A stretch of DNA of 64,000 bases from an uncultured Kordiimonas sp. (GTDB lineage: Bacteria; Pseudomonadota; Alphaproteobacteria; Sphingomonadales; Kordiimonadaceae). The DNA lies in NCBI GenBank assembly GCA_947503625.1, contig CANNEK010000001.1, positions 310,001 through 374,000 on the forward strand, given 5' to 3'. How positions within the stretch are numbered: position 1 is the stretch's first letter; every line of letters starts with the position of its first letter. The translations under genes were made by a program, and so were the position numbers. Positions 44,937 to 54,370 of the stretch are shown in pieces. A model generated the notes under the pieces. That model saw only the letters and a list, made by a program, of their open reading frames with translations, was not told where the DNA came from and did not search any database.

Positions 44937-46544
44937 ATGTCTGTGCTGCAATCGGCGTTGAATAATGAGAGTGACCAGTTCCGTGAAAACGCGGAGCACA
45001 TGCAAACCCAGATAGACGATCTGAACAAGACCATTGGCCGTATTGCCCTGGGCGGCTCGGACCGCGCGCGTGAAAAACACATTTCTCGCGGCAAACTGCT
45101 GCCCAGAGAACGTGTTAGCGCCCTTCTCGACCCCGGCACGCCTTTTCTGGAGCTCTCTCAACTGGCAGCGCTTAATATGTACGATGCGGATATCTCTGCT
45201 GGTGGGATTATTACCGGTGTCGGGCGTGTTTCCGGCATAGAATGTGTGATTGTCTGCAATGATGCGACGGTGAAAGGCGGCACCTACTATCCTGTCACGG
45301 TTAAAAAGCACCTTAGGGCGCAGGAAGTGGCACGAGAAAACAAGCTGCCCTGTATCTATCTTGTTGATAGCGGCGGCGCAAATTTGCCCAATCAGGACGA
45401 GGTCTTCCCGGACCGCGATCATTTCGGTCGTATTTTCTATAATCAGGCGCAAATGTCCGCCGAAGGTATCCCGCAAATCGCCGTGGTCATGGGTAGTTGT
45501 ACCGCAGGCGGTGCTTATGTACCGGCCATGGCGGACGAAAGCATTATCGTCCAGAACCAAGGCACAATCTTCCTTGGTGGCCCGCCACTGGTGAAGGCGG
45601 CAACCGGCGAAGTTGTCAGCGCAGAAGACCTGGGCGGCGGCGACGTACATGCCCGCACGTCCGGTGTTGTCGACCATCTGGCAAAAGACGACGAGCATGC
45701 TCTCGGCATTGCCCGTCGGATTGTGGCCAACCTTAACCGGAAAAAAACACCTCCGGTCGCGCTAAAGAAGCCGGTTGAGCCGCTTTTCGTCCCAACGGAA
45801 ATTTACGGCGTTATCCCAAAAGATGTGCGCCAGCCCTTCGACATTCGGGAAGTGATCGCTCGTATTGTTGATGGCAGCGAGTTTGACGAGTTCAAAAAAT
45901 TGTATGGTGAAACACTGGTCTGCGGCTTTGCCCACATTCATGGTTTCCCGGTTGGCATCATCGCCAACAATGGCGTGTTGTTCTCTGAAAGTGCCCTCAA
46001 AGGCGCACATTTTGTCGAACTGTGCGCCCAGCGAGGCATCCCACTGGTGTTCCTGCAGAACATCACAGGGTTCATGGTGGGCCAGAAATACGAAAACGGC
46101 GGCATCGCCCGTGATGGCGCGAAGCTGGTGACCGCCGTTGCGTGCGCAAACGTACCCAAATTTACCGTTATCATCGGTGGCAGCTTTGGCGCTGGTAACT
46201 ACGGCATGTGTGGCAGGGCCTACCAGCCCCGTTTCCTGTGGATGTGGCCAAACGCCCGGATTTCAGTGATGGGCGGTGAACAGGCTGCTGGTGTTCTTTC
46301 CACTGTCAAACGTGATGGCATGGAAGCCCGAGGCGAGACATGGTCGGCAGATGAAGAGGAAGCTTTCAAAGCGCCAATTCGCGACATGTATGAAGCACAA
46401 GGCCACCCGTATTATGCGAGTGCTCGTCTTTGGGATGACGGCGTAATTGACCCCGCCGATACACGCCGCGTGCTGGGGCTAGGGCTTTCTGCAACAATGA
46501 ATGCCCCCATAGAGCCGACCAAGTTCGGTGTGTTCAGGATGTAA
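44937..46544 (+). CDS. mccB: Methylcrotonyl-CoA carboxylase beta (carboxyltransferase) subunit
   Basis: Carboxyltransferase of leucine degradation: 3-methylcrotonyl-CoA to 3-methylglutaconyl-CoA. 535 residues, AGGAGAG upstream. The MCCB-specific blocks [16 protein letters not shown] and [16 protein letters not shown], then [20 protein letters not shown], are present. It is the first gene of mccB-hydratase-mccA-ivd, with the hydratase 9 bp downstream. Propionyl-CoA carboxylase is less likely, because those blocks and the neighbours point to the leucine enzyme. Confidence 0.95.
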   Translation: MSVLQSALNNESDQFRENAEHMQTQIDDLNKTIGRIALGGSDRAREKHISRGKLLPRERVSALLDPGTPFLELSQLAALNMYDADISAGGIITGVGRVSGIECVIVCNDATVKGGTYYPVTVKKHLRAQEVARENKLPCIYLVDSGGANLPNQDEVFPDRDHFGRIFYNQAQMSAEGIPQIAVVMGSCTAGGAYVPAMADESIIVQNQGTIFLGGPPLVKAATGEVVSAEDLGGGDVHARTSGVVDHLAKDDEHALGIARRIVANLNRKKTPPVALKKPVEPLFVPTEIYGVIPKDVRQPFDIREVIARIVDGSEFDEFKKLYGETLVCGFAHIHGFPVGIIANNGVLFSESALKGAHFVELCAQRGIPLVFLQNITGFMVGQKYENGGIARDGAKLVTAVACANVPKFTVIIGGSFGAGNYGMCGRAYQPRFLWMWPNARISVMGGEQAAGVLSTVKRDGMEARGETWSADEEEAFKAPIRDMYEAQGHPYYASARLWDDGVIDPADTRRVLGLGLSATMNAPIEPTKFGVFRM

Positions 46545-46553
46545 GGATCAAAG

Positions 46554-47348
46554 ATGAGTGAAAACATTCTGACAGATATCGATGAACGCGGCGTTGCAAC
46601 TGTGACGCTGAACCGGGCTGAAAAACACAATGCTTTCAATGATGAAGTCATTGCAGAGCTTGACGCAGCTTTCAGAAAGCTTGGGGCCGATAGCGCTGTC
46701 CGCGTTATTACACTGACAGGCGACGGTAAAAGCTTCTCGGCTGGCGCTGACCTGAACTGGATGAAGAAAACCGCCGGCTACAGCACGGCTGACAACCAAG
46801 CAGATGCGCTCAGGCTCTCTGGCATGCTGTCAACCATAGCTGATTGCCCCAAGCCGACCATGGCGATTGTTAACGGAGCTGCCTTCGGTGGCGGTGTCGG
46901 ACTGACGGCCTGCTGCGATATAGCCGTTGCGCTATCCACTGCCGTTTTTTCGCTTTCGGAAGTCAAGCTGGGTCTGACACCTGCAACAATCTCTCCTTAC
47001 GTGGTTCGTGCTATTGGCGTGCGAGCCGCGCAGCGATATTTCCTGACAGGCGAACGCTTTGACGGCATTGAAGCCAGACGGATCGGATTGGTTCACGAAA
47101 TTGCCCAGACAATGGATGAAGCACGTATGATTATTGATGGTCTGGTTGATGCCCTTCTATCGGGCGGGCCAACCGCGCAGGCAGATTGCAAATCCCTGAT
47201 CAGGCTGGTGGCAGGACAAGAGATAAACGACGGTCTCAGAACCGAGACCGCAGCGCGCATTGCCGCAAGGCGCGCAAGCCCCGAGGGCCAGGAAGGGCTG
47301 GACGCTTTTTTCAACAAACGCAAACCGAACTGGAGTGCCGACACATGA
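46554..47348 (+). CDS. liuC: Methylglutaconyl-CoA hydratase (enoyl-CoA hydratase family)
   Basis: 264 residues of the crotonase fold: GKSFSAGADLNWMKK (oxyanion and CoA site) and GAAFGGGVGLTACCDIAV, SEVKLGLTPATISPYV. The ADLNWMK form is usual in LiuC-type hydratases. It converts 3-methylglutaconyl-CoA to HMG-CoA after the carboxylase. An ATGA overlap joins it to mccA. Confidence 0.92.
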   Translation: MSENILTDIDERGVATVTLNRAEKHNAFNDEVIAELDAAFRKLGADSAVRVITLTGDGKSFSAGADLNWMKKTAGYSTADNQADALRLSGMLSTIADCPKPTMAIVNGAAFGGGVGLTACCDIAVALSTAVFSLSEVKLGLTPATISPYVVRAIGVRAAQRYFLTGERFDGIEARRIGLVHEIAQTMDEARMIIDGLVDALLSGGPTAQADCKSLIRLVAGQEINDGLRTETAARIAARRASPEGQEGLDAFFNKRKPNWSADT

Positions 47349-49372
47349 GCGACGCACCACAAAAAATCCGCAAACTGTTGATCGCCAACCGCGGCGAAAT
47401 CGCCTGCCGTGTGATGGCAACTTGCCAGACCCTCGGCATTAAAACCGTCGCTGTTTATTCGGAAGCAGACAAAAACGCATTGCATGTCGCAATGGCGGAC
47501 GAAGCCGTTCACATTGGCCCCCCATCGGCATCGGAAAGTTATCTGGTGATCGACAAGATCATTGATGCGGCTAAAACCACAGGGGCCGACGCCGTTCATC
47601 CGGGTTACGGTTTCCTGTCTGAGAATCCCGAATTTACCGACCGCTGTGCTGCTGAAGGCATCATATTCATTGGCCCAAGTGCCGCGTCAATGAATGCCAT
47701 GGCCCTGAAGGGCGCGGCAAAGAAACTGATGACAGACGCGGGGGTTCCTGTGGTGCCGGGCTACCACGGCGAAGATCAGTCCCTTGACGTGTTAACCGAA
47801 GAAGCGGGGAAAATTGGCTATCCGGTGTTGATAAAGGCAGTTGCTGGCGGCGGCGGTAAAGGCATGCGTATTGTCGAAAAAGCTGCCGACCTGCCCGCCG
47901 GCATTGAAGCCGCCCGGCGCGAAGGTGAAAACTCTTTCGGCAATGGCAAGCTCTTGATCGAAAAACTAATTCAAAAGCCCCGGCATATCGAGCTGCAGGT
48001 TTTCGGCGACAGGGATGGTAACGCAGTCCATTTGTTTGAACGTGATTGCTCGCTCCAGCGCAGACACCAGAAAGTGGTTGAAGAAGCCCCTGCCCCCGGC
48101 ATGAGCGCAGAGATGCGCCGCGCTATGGGCGACGCTGCTGTGCGTGCCGCACAAGCCATCGACTATGTCGGTGCAGGTACCGTCGAATTTATAGTTGATG
48201 TGGCAAATGGCCTTGATGACGCGCCCTTTTACTTCATGGAGATGAACACACGTCTGCAGGTCGAGCACCCGGTAACCGAAATGATTACCGGACAAGACCT
48301 CGTGGAGTGGCAGATCTCGGTGGCGGAAGGTCATCCGCTTCCTTTGTCTCAAGATGAAATCGATGTACTGACACACGGTCACGCCGTTGAAGTTCGTCTT
48401 TACGCTGAAGATCCGTTTAATGGCTTCCTGCCGTCCATTGGCACCATCGGGCTTTTTGATCCGTTCGCGGAAACCGCGCCCAATACGCGCATAGATGCGG
48501 GTGTTCGTGCGGGCGACGAGGTGTCGATCCACTATGACCCCATGATTGCGAAGCTAATTGCATGGGGCGACAGCCGCGCGGACGCTGTGCACGCCCTGAC
48601 TGAACTCCTCGCACAAACGCCGGTGATTGGTCTTGCTACCAACCGCGACTTCCTGATGCGTGCGCTCAAGCACCCGGAATTTCAGGCTGGCGATGTCCAC
48701 ACGGGATTCATTCCCAGCCATGAGGATATTTTGCTTTCTGCCCCGGTTGTTGAAACGAGGGATTATCTGGTGGCCGCGATTGCCATTCTTGCGAACCGCC
48801 ACAAACATGATGCAATGCAGGCGACAGATGACCCTTGGGCAGCGCTTGACGGCTTCCGGCTCAATTTGCCGCATAGCGAGTTGTTAAAATTTGAAACCAT
48901 TGAAGGCGAGTTGCTCATTGTAACACTTGAGCAAACGGCCTCAGGCGTCCATGTCAAATCAGCGGATGAGGCCTTGTCAGTCAGTGATGTGATGCTGTCT
49001 GGCGACAGTCTGTCTTTTGTTAAAACAGGCAAGCGCCGACAGATTTTTGTGTCTGTAAGCGATGAAAACGTCTCGCTTATCGATGATACGCGAACGCTGA
49101 CCCTGAAGCGTCATGCCCGCGACGGTGGCGGTAGTGACGATGCAGACGGACCCGGTACCATCGTCGCGCCCATGCCCGGCAAAATCCTGGAGCTTAAAGC
49201 CAGTGTTGGCGATGCGGTCTCAAAAGGTGATGCGCTTCTCGTCATGGAAGCAATGAAAATGGAACAAACGATCACCTCGCCTCGTGACGGCATTGTTGCC
49301 CAGTTCGGCGCGAAGGCTGGTGACCAGGTAAGCGATGGCAGCATGCTCGTTGTCGTCAGTGACCCGGAATAG
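47345..49372 (+). CDS. mccA: Methylcrotonyl-CoA carboxylase alpha subunit (biotin carboxylase/BCCP)
   Basis: 675 residues from the ATG at 47345, which overlaps the hydratase stop (ATGA). Biotin carboxylase domain: LIANRGEIACRV, ATP-grasp loop AVAGGGGKGMRIV, EMNTRLQVEHPVTE. The C-terminal biotin domain has the biotinyl lysine in VMEAMKMEQT. Together with MccB it forms the ATP-dependent carboxylase for leucine breakdown. Longer upstream readings lie in the hydratase gene and lack a ribosome site. Confidence 0.95.
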   Translation: MSDAPQKIRKLLIANRGEIACRVMATCQTLGIKTVAVYSEADKNALHVAMADEAVHIGPPSASESYLVIDKIIDAAKTTGADAVHPGYGFLSENPEFTDRCAAEGIIFIGPSAASMNAMALKGAAKKLMTDAGVPVVPGYHGEDQSLDVLTEEAGKIGYPVLIKAVAGGGGKGMRIVEKAADLPAGIEAARREGENSFGNGKLLIEKLIQKPRHIELQVFGDRDGNAVHLFERDCSLQRRHQKVVEEAPAPGMSAEMRRAMGDAAVRAAQAIDYVGAGTVEFIVDVANGLDDAPFYFMEMNTRLQVEHPVTEMITGQDLVEWQISVAEGHPLPLSQDEIDVLTHGHAVEVRLYAEDPFNGFLPSIGTIGLFDPFAETAPNTRIDAGVRAGDEVSIHYDPMIAKLIAWGDSRADAVHALTELLAQTPVIGLATNRDFLMRALKHPEFQAGDVHTGFIPSHEDILLSAPVVETRDYLVAAIAILANRHKHDAMQATDDPWAALDGFRLNLPHSELLKFETIEGELLIVTLEQTASGVHVKSADEALSVSDVMLSGDSLSFVKTGKRRQIFVSVSDENVSLIDDTRTLTLKRHARDGGGSDDADGPGTIVAPMPGKILELKASVGDAVSKGDALLVMEAMKMEQTITSPRDGIVAQFGAKAGDQVSDGSMLVVVSDPE

Positions 49373-49417
49373 ATAACAAAATTAGATACTTAACGAATTT
49401 ACCCATAGGGACAAAAC

Positions 49418-50584
49418 ATGTTTGAATTCCCCCACCTCCAGTTCAACCACGGCGAAGAAACCGACATGCTTCGCGACATGGTCCAGCGGTTCGCGAAAGA
49501 CGAGATCGCCCCGCGCGCAGCAGACATTGATGAAACAAACAAGTTCCCGATGGACCTGTGGAAGAAGATGGGTGAGCTTGGCCTGTTAGGAATGACCGCG
49601 CCTGAAGAATATGGTGGTTCCAACATGGGATATCTGGCTCATGTGATTGCGATTGAAGAAATCAGCCGGGCATCTGCAGCCGTGGGCCTGAGCTACGGTG
49701 CGCATTCAAATCTGTGCATCAACCAGTTGGTTAAAAATGCTTCTGCAGAGCAGAAAGAAAAATATCTGCCCAAACTTGTTTCGGGCGAGCATGTTGGTGC
49801 ACTGGCCATGAGCGAACCCGGTGCAGGCTCGGATGTCGTGTCGATGCGCCTGAAAGCCGAAAAAACCGACAGCGGATATGTGCTCAACGGCAACAAGATG
49901 TGGATCACTAACGGACCCGACGCAGACACACTCCTTGTCTATGCCAAAACAGACATGGACGCAGGCCCGCGTGGCATAACGGCGTTCCTGATCGAGAAAG
50001 GCATGGATGGCTTCTCGACAGCTCAGAAGCTGGACAAGCTGGGCATGCGCGGCTCCAACACCTGTGAACTTGTATTTGAAGACTGTTTCGTTCCGTTTGA
50101 AAACCGCATCGGGGAAGAAGGTAGCGGCGTTCGCGTCCTGATGTCGGGCCTTGATTATGAGCGGGTCGTGCTGTCGGGCGGCTCGCTCGGGATCATGCGG
50201 GCGTGCCTTGATACCGTCATTCCTTATGTGCACGAACGTCAGCAGTTTGGCCAACCCATTGGCACGTTCCAGCTTATGCAGGGGAAAATCGCTGACATGT
50301 ATGCCACATGGGCATCAACACGCGCCTACGTTTATGCCGTTGCGCAAGCCTGTGACCGGGGCGAGACAACCCGCAAGGATGCCGCTGCCTGCATTCTGCT
50401 TGCTGCCGAGAAAGCCACCTGGATGGCCGGCGAGGCGATACAGTCACTGGGCGGCAACGGCTATATCAATGAATACCCGACCGGCCGCCTGTGGCGTGAT
50501 GCCAAGCTTTATGAAATCGGTGCGGGTACGTCTGAAATCCGCCGGATGCTCATTGGCCGCGAACTGTTCAACGAAACACGTTAG
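49418..50584 (+). CDS. ivd: Isovaleryl-CoA dehydrogenase
   Basis: FAD acyl-CoA dehydrogenase of 388 residues, AGGGAC upstream. It oxidises isovaleryl-CoA to 3-methylcrotonyl-CoA. The catalytic Glu is in [11 protein letters not shown], the position used by IVD, while the usual MCAD site reads GAGTSEIRR without Glu; together these mark IVD. FAD/acyl motifs [11 protein letters not shown] and [13 protein letters not shown] are present. It closes the liu-type set; its electron acceptor would be ETF, not in the window. Confidence 0.95.
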   Translation: MFEFPHLQFNHGEETDMLRDMVQRFAKDEIAPRAADIDETNKFPMDLWKKMGELGLLGMTAPEEYGGSNMGYLAHVIAIEEISRASAAVGLSYGAHSNLCINQLVKNASAEQKEKYLPKLVSGEHVGALAMSEPGAGSDVVSMRLKAEKTDSGYVLNGNKMWITNGPDADTLLVYAKTDMDAGPRGITAFLIEKGMDGFSTAQKLDKLGMRGSNTCELVFEDCFVPFENRIGEEGSGVRVLMSGLDYERVVLSGGSLGIMRACLDTVIPYVHERQQFGQPIGTFQLMQGKIADMYATWASTRAYVYAVAQACDRGETTRKDAAACILLAAEKATWMAGEAIQSLGGNGYINEYPTGRLWRDAKLYEIGAGTSEIRRMLIGRELFNETR

Positions 50585-50607
50585 ATCCAGTCTTATATGG
50601 TACTTAT

Positions 50608-51429
50608 ATGAAATTCTTTCTGCATATCACGACTGGGCTTATGATGGCTTTGGCGAGCCCGGCCGAAGCGCAAACCCATGTTTCACCTGATGAAATCAGC
50701 ATCGGAAACACAGTTACAAGAATAAAGACTTACCAAAGCGGCGGTCTAACCGAGAGACCGGTACTTGTTGTTGCCTTGCACGGGGATGCGCCGTTCAATA
50801 ACCCTTCGTATCAATATGCATTTGCCAGGCAGATAGCTGATCAGGCGAAAAATACCGTCAGCATCGGACTGTTGCGCCCGGGGTATACAGATGGTTTGGG
50901 AAGAATGTCTGACGGCATCAGAGGCGAAACCGTTGGCGACAACTATGACAAGCCCAGAATTGACCAAATCGCTGCGGCAATTCAACAACTTGGCATCCAC
51001 TACAATGCTGGAAAGATAATTCTGGCGGGTCATTCAGGCGGCTCGGCAATTACGGCAAAGATCATTGCAGCCTACCCTGCCCTTATTGACCATGCCGCTA
51101 TCGTGTCGTGCCCCTGCAACGTTAATGCTTGGCGTTCAGACATGTATCAAAGGTCAAACTATGAAGGGTTCAATGGGCCATTGACCGTCGTGTCCCCCAT
51201 TGATGTAGCAGACTCTGTTTCGGACGACGTTACGGTTTCCATCTTTGTCGGGAACAATGACAGCACCACAAAAAAGTATTTGAGCAGGCAATATTATGAA
51301 CGCCTTTCAAAGCTGGGGAAAAAGGTGGAACTCCATGTCCTCGACGGCGAACACGACATATTTTTGCACAGGAAAATCCTGAATTCCATCATCGCAAAAA
51401 TACGGGAATTCAATGACAATTCGTCGTGA
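50608..51429 (+). CDS. Exported alpha/beta hydrolase
   Basis: 273 residues, start ATG 50608 without a strong ribosome site. Signal peptide FFLHITTGLMMALASPAEAQ. Nucleophile in LAGHSGGSAITAK, His in VLDGEHDIFLHR, Asp probably in FVGNNDSTTKKY. It follows ivd by 23 bp on the same strand, but secretion to the periplasm sets it apart from the cytosolic leucine pathway. It may be a peptidase- or esterase-like passenger gene. HMG-CoA lyase, which would be expected at this place, is absent. Confidence 0.8.
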   Translation: MKFFLHITTGLMMALASPAEAQTHVSPDEISIGNTVTRIKTYQSGGLTERPVLVVALHGDAPFNNPSYQYAFARQIADQAKNTVSIGLLRPGYTDGLGRMSDGIRGETVGDNYDKPRIDQIAAAIQQLGIHYNAGKIILAGHSGGSAITAKIIAAYPALIDHAAIVSCPCNVNAWRSDMYQRSNYEGFNGPLTVVSPIDVADSVSDDVTVSIFVGNNDSTTKKYLSRQYYERLSKLGKKVELHVLDGEHDIFLHRKILNSIIAKIREFNDNSS

Positions 51430-51556
51430 GAAACCATGTGCTTCATGTGATTGAAGTCTCACTTTTCATGACATTCATATATTAAAAGCAGCGCATGTTG
51501 GCCTGGCACAAGCTCTTCACCACAACGCGTTAGACTCGTGTTTGAAACAGCTTAAA

Positions 51557-51576
51557 AGAGCAGTCGTTTCTGCTCT
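51557..51576 (+). terminator. Candidate terminator hairpin after the leucine operon
   Basis: AGAGCAG and CTGCTCT pair around a 6-nt loop, followed by a pyrimidine stretch, 128 bp after the hydrolase stop. The rest of the 51430-51769 gap holds only the leader of the dehydrogenase gene. Confidence 0.45.
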
Positions 51577-51769
51577 CTTCCCTGTATCTGCCCTGATCGG
51601 GCAGGCCGCACGTAATCTTGTTTCAAAATTGAATACCAAATTCGCCGATCATTGCTCAAATGCGCAATATTCGTAAGTTCATTTCATATCTTTAGTGCCA
51701 TACTGCCGCAAATCGTGGGACGCGAAGGCTGCCCATATGCCTAAACGGGACAGACGAGAGGGAAGCGCA

Positions 51770-52879
51770 ATGCCCGTATTTGACTCAAGAAGTTTCAGAG
51801 ATCACGAACAGGTTGTCTTCTGCTCAGATGCAGAAACAGGCCTTAAAGCCATTATTGCGGTACATTCCACAGCTCTTGGCCCCGCCGGTGGAGGCATCCG
51901 TTTTTGGGATTATGCTGCAGCTCACCGCCATGTAGCCCCTGGCGACATAGCGGAAAGCCGCGGCGAGCAGGATGCAATTTATGACGTGCTACGCCTTTCT
52001 CGCGGCATGTCATATAAAAACGCGATGGCAGGCCTGCGTCTTGGTGGCGGCAAATCCGTGATTATCGGCAACCCGAAAGAGATTGGCACACCAGATTTAA
52101 TGCGCGCGTTCGGACGTCATGTAGACCGCCTCAGCGGCACCTACTATGCCGCAGAAGACGTTGGCACAAGCCCCGAGATGCTGGCCGCTGCAGGCGAAAG
52201 CACCCAGTATGTTTCCGGACTTGAAACGGGCGAGTTTGGTACAGGCGACCCCTCTCCCCATACAGCTTTGGGGGTATTTGTCAGCATCCAGTCGGCTGTC
52301 AAGCACCGCCTCGGCAAAGACAGCCTCTCCGGTGTCCATGTGGCCGTTCAGGGTGTAGGCCATGTCGGCTTGTATCTGGTTGAACACCTGCTGAAAGCCG
52401 GTGCCAAAGTCACCATCACAGATATCGTTGCTTCGAACATCGAAGCCGCGAGATCAAAAGGTGATGTGACGGTCGTTGATCCTGTCACCATCCACGCAGT
52501 TGACTGCGATGTGTTTGCACCTTGCGCCCTTGGCGGCGGCCTGAACCCGAAAACCATCCCGCACATCAACGCCAGCGTGATCGCGGGTGCTGCAAATAAC
52601 CAGCTGGAGCGCGAGGGCGTTCAGGACGAAGAGCTTCGCAAGCGTTCAATCCTGTATGCACCTGATTATGTGGTGAATGCAGGTGGCATTATTTCAGTTG
52701 AGGCCGAAGTGCACCGCGAAAAGGTTTCAGACGCAGAACGCGAAGCAAAAGTTGTCCGGATCGGCAATACGCTCGCGAAGATTTTTGAAGCGAGCGACCG
52801 CGAAGGCCGTCCCACCGGCGTTATCGCCAACGAAATGGCGGAAGACATCATCGCGAAAGCCAGTCAGAAGCAAAAATAA
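51770..52879 (+). CDS. Leucine dehydrogenase (Glu/Leu/Phe/Val dehydrogenase family)
   Basis: NAD-dependent oxidative deamination of branched-chain amino acids. 369 residues from the ATG at 51770, GAGAGGGAAG upstream. The substrate loop GPAGGGIRFWDYAA and lysine-bearing GMSYKNAMAGLRLGGGKSVIIGNP (in part), and the NAD-binding VAVQGVGHVGLYLVEHLLKAGA with acceptor Asp (KVTITDI). The length and PAGGGIR form fit leucine/valine dehydrogenases rather than glutamate dehydrogenase. It supplies oxoacids to the bkd complex encoded just beyond the shared terminator. Confidence 0.92.
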   Translation: MPVFDSRSFRDHEQVVFCSDAETGLKAIIAVHSTALGPAGGGIRFWDYAAAHRHVAPGDIAESRGEQDAIYDVLRLSRGMSYKNAMAGLRLGGGKSVIIGNPKEIGTPDLMRAFGRHVDRLSGTYYAAEDVGTSPEMLAAAGESTQYVSGLETGEFGTGDPSPHTALGVFVSIQSAVKHRLGKDSLSGVHVAVQGVGHVGLYLVEHLLKAGAKVTITDIVASNIEAARSKGDVTVVDPVTIHAVDCDVFAPCALGGGLNPKTIPHINASVIAGAANNQLEREGVQDEELRKRSILYAPDYVVNAGGIISVEAEVHREKVSDAEREAKVVRIGNTLAKIFEASDREGRPTGVIANEMAEDIIAKASQKQK

Positions 52880-52906
52880 TCTTCAGAACCTGCGCCAAGA
52901 TGGCAC

Positions 52907-52946
52907 AAAAAAAGCCCGGCAGTTCAATTCACTGCCGGGCTTTTTT
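52907..52946. terminator. Bidirectional rho-independent terminator
   Basis: GCCCGGCAGT and ACTGCCGGGC form a perfect 10-bp stem with a 7-nt loop, flanked by A7 and T6. It serves both the convergent leucine dehydrogenase and lpdA genes. Confidence 0.95.
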
Positions 52947-52965
52947 CTATTGATACTTAAAATAA

Positions 52966-54357
52966 TCAGATATGCAGCGCGTGCCCAAGTGCTTTCAGAG
53001 CTGCTTCCTGGAAGCCTTCGCTTTGCGTCGGGTGAGCGTGAATAGTGCCTGCGATATCCTGAAGGCATGCACCCATTTCAAGCGACAGCGAAAAAGTTGC
53101 TGAAAGCTCGGCAACCCCTTTACCAACAGCCTGAATGCCCAGCACCAGATCATTGTCCTTGCGGGCAACAATCCTCACAAAACCCATCTCTGCTTCCATG
53201 GTCATGGCACGGCCATTGGCTGCGAACGGAAACACACCCACTTTGGTGTCAAAGCCCTGTTCTTTCGCCTCATCCGGGGAAAGGCCGGCGGTGACAATTT
53301 CAGGGTCCGTGAAACACACTGCCGGGATAGAGACCTTATCGAACGTGCGGTTCTCCCCTGCAATAATTTCAGCCACCATTTCGCCTTGTGCCATGGCGCG
53401 GTGTGCCAGCATGGGCTCTCCGGTTACATCGCCAATCGCGTATACGCCCGTCATCGACGTCTTGCACTGGTCGTTAATCCAGATCACGTTGCCATTCATC
53501 GACAGGTCGAGCTCTTTCAAACCCCAGCCATCGGTTTTGGCACGGCGGCCAACCGTAACAAGGATTTTATCTGCAGGTAATGTCGCCTCTTCGCCACCCG
53601 GCGTTTCAACGACAAGACCACCTTTGTCAGCCAGACCTTTGGCTTTGGTGTTCAGCATCACTTCAATGCCAAGCGCTTTCAGCGAAGCTGATACCGGCTT
53701 GGTCAGGTCTTTGTCATATTGCGGCAGAATACGGTCCATCGCCTCAACAACTGTAACCCTGGAACCCATTTTGGCGTAAGCCGTTCCAAGTTCAAGCCCG
53801 ATATAACCACCACCAATGACCACCAGTTGTTTCGGCACGCTATCAAGCGAAAGCGCTTCGGTTGACGAAATCACATCACCGCCAAAGGACAAACCCGGGA
53901 TTTCCACAGGAACAGAGCCGGTTGCCAAAATTATGTTCTTTGCCTTGATGGTAACCGGACCATTTTTTGTGGTGACTTCGCAGGTTTTACCGTCAACCAT
54001 CCGGCCCCAGCCCATAACCGAGCGCACTTTGTTCTTCTTCAACAATCCACCAATGCCGCCTGTCAGTCGGCCAACAATGGCATCTTTCCATTTGATGGTT
54101 TTTGACAGGTCAAGCTTGGGCGCACCCGCGGAAATACCCAGCGGATTATCACCGGAAAAATGCGTGGCTTTTTCGAATTCGTCTGCCGCGTGAATGAGTG
54201 CCTTGGACGGTATACAGCCGACATTAAGGCAGGTGCCGCCGTGAGCTTCGCCTTCAACGATCACAGTATCAAGGCCCAGTTGCCCTGCCCGGATGGCAGC
54301 AACATATCCACCGGGGCCAGACCCCAGCACCAGCACGTTACAGGTCAAGGTTTCCAT
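52966..54357 (-). CDS. lpdA: Dihydrolipoyl dehydrogenase (E3)
   Basis: FAD-disulfide reductase of 463 residues that reoxidises lipoamide of the oxoacid dehydrogenase. FAD motif VLGSGPGGYVAAIRAGQLG, redox disulfide GGTCLNVGCIPSKA, NAD motif VIGGGYIGLELG, and catalytic His-Glu in the C-terminal HAHPTQSEGFQEA. GGGAGG upstream of the ATG. It is the last gene of the bkd operon, 14 bp after the E2 gene. Confidence 0.96.
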   Translation of the reverse strand: METLTCNVLVLGSGPGGYVAAIRAGQLGLDTVIVEGEAHGGTCLNVGCIPSKALIHAADEFEKATHFSGDNPLGISAGAPKLDLSKTIKWKDAIVGRLTGGIGGLLKKNKVRSVMGWGRMVDGKTCEVTTKNGPVTIKAKNIILATGSVPVEIPGLSFGGDVISSTEALSLDSVPKQLVVIGGGYIGLELGTAYAKMGSRVTVVEAMDRILPQYDKDLTKPVSASLKALGIEVMLNTKAKGLADKGGLVVETPGGEEATLPADKILVTVGRRAKTDGWGLKELDLSMNGNVIWINDQCKTSMTGVYAIGDVTGEPMLAHRAMAQGEMVAEIIAGENRTFDKVSIPAVCFTDPEIVTAGLSPDEAKEQGFDTKVGVFPFAANGRAMTMEAEMGFVRIVARKDNDLVLGIQAVGKGVAELSATFSLSLEMGACLQDIAGTIHAHPTQSEGFQEAALKALGHALHI

Positions 54358-54370
54358 CTAACCCTCCCAA

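Noticed and set aside
44823-45698. 291-residue minus-strand frame opposite mccB
   Set aside because: The plus strand carries unmistakable MCCB motifs over the same bases; this frame has none.
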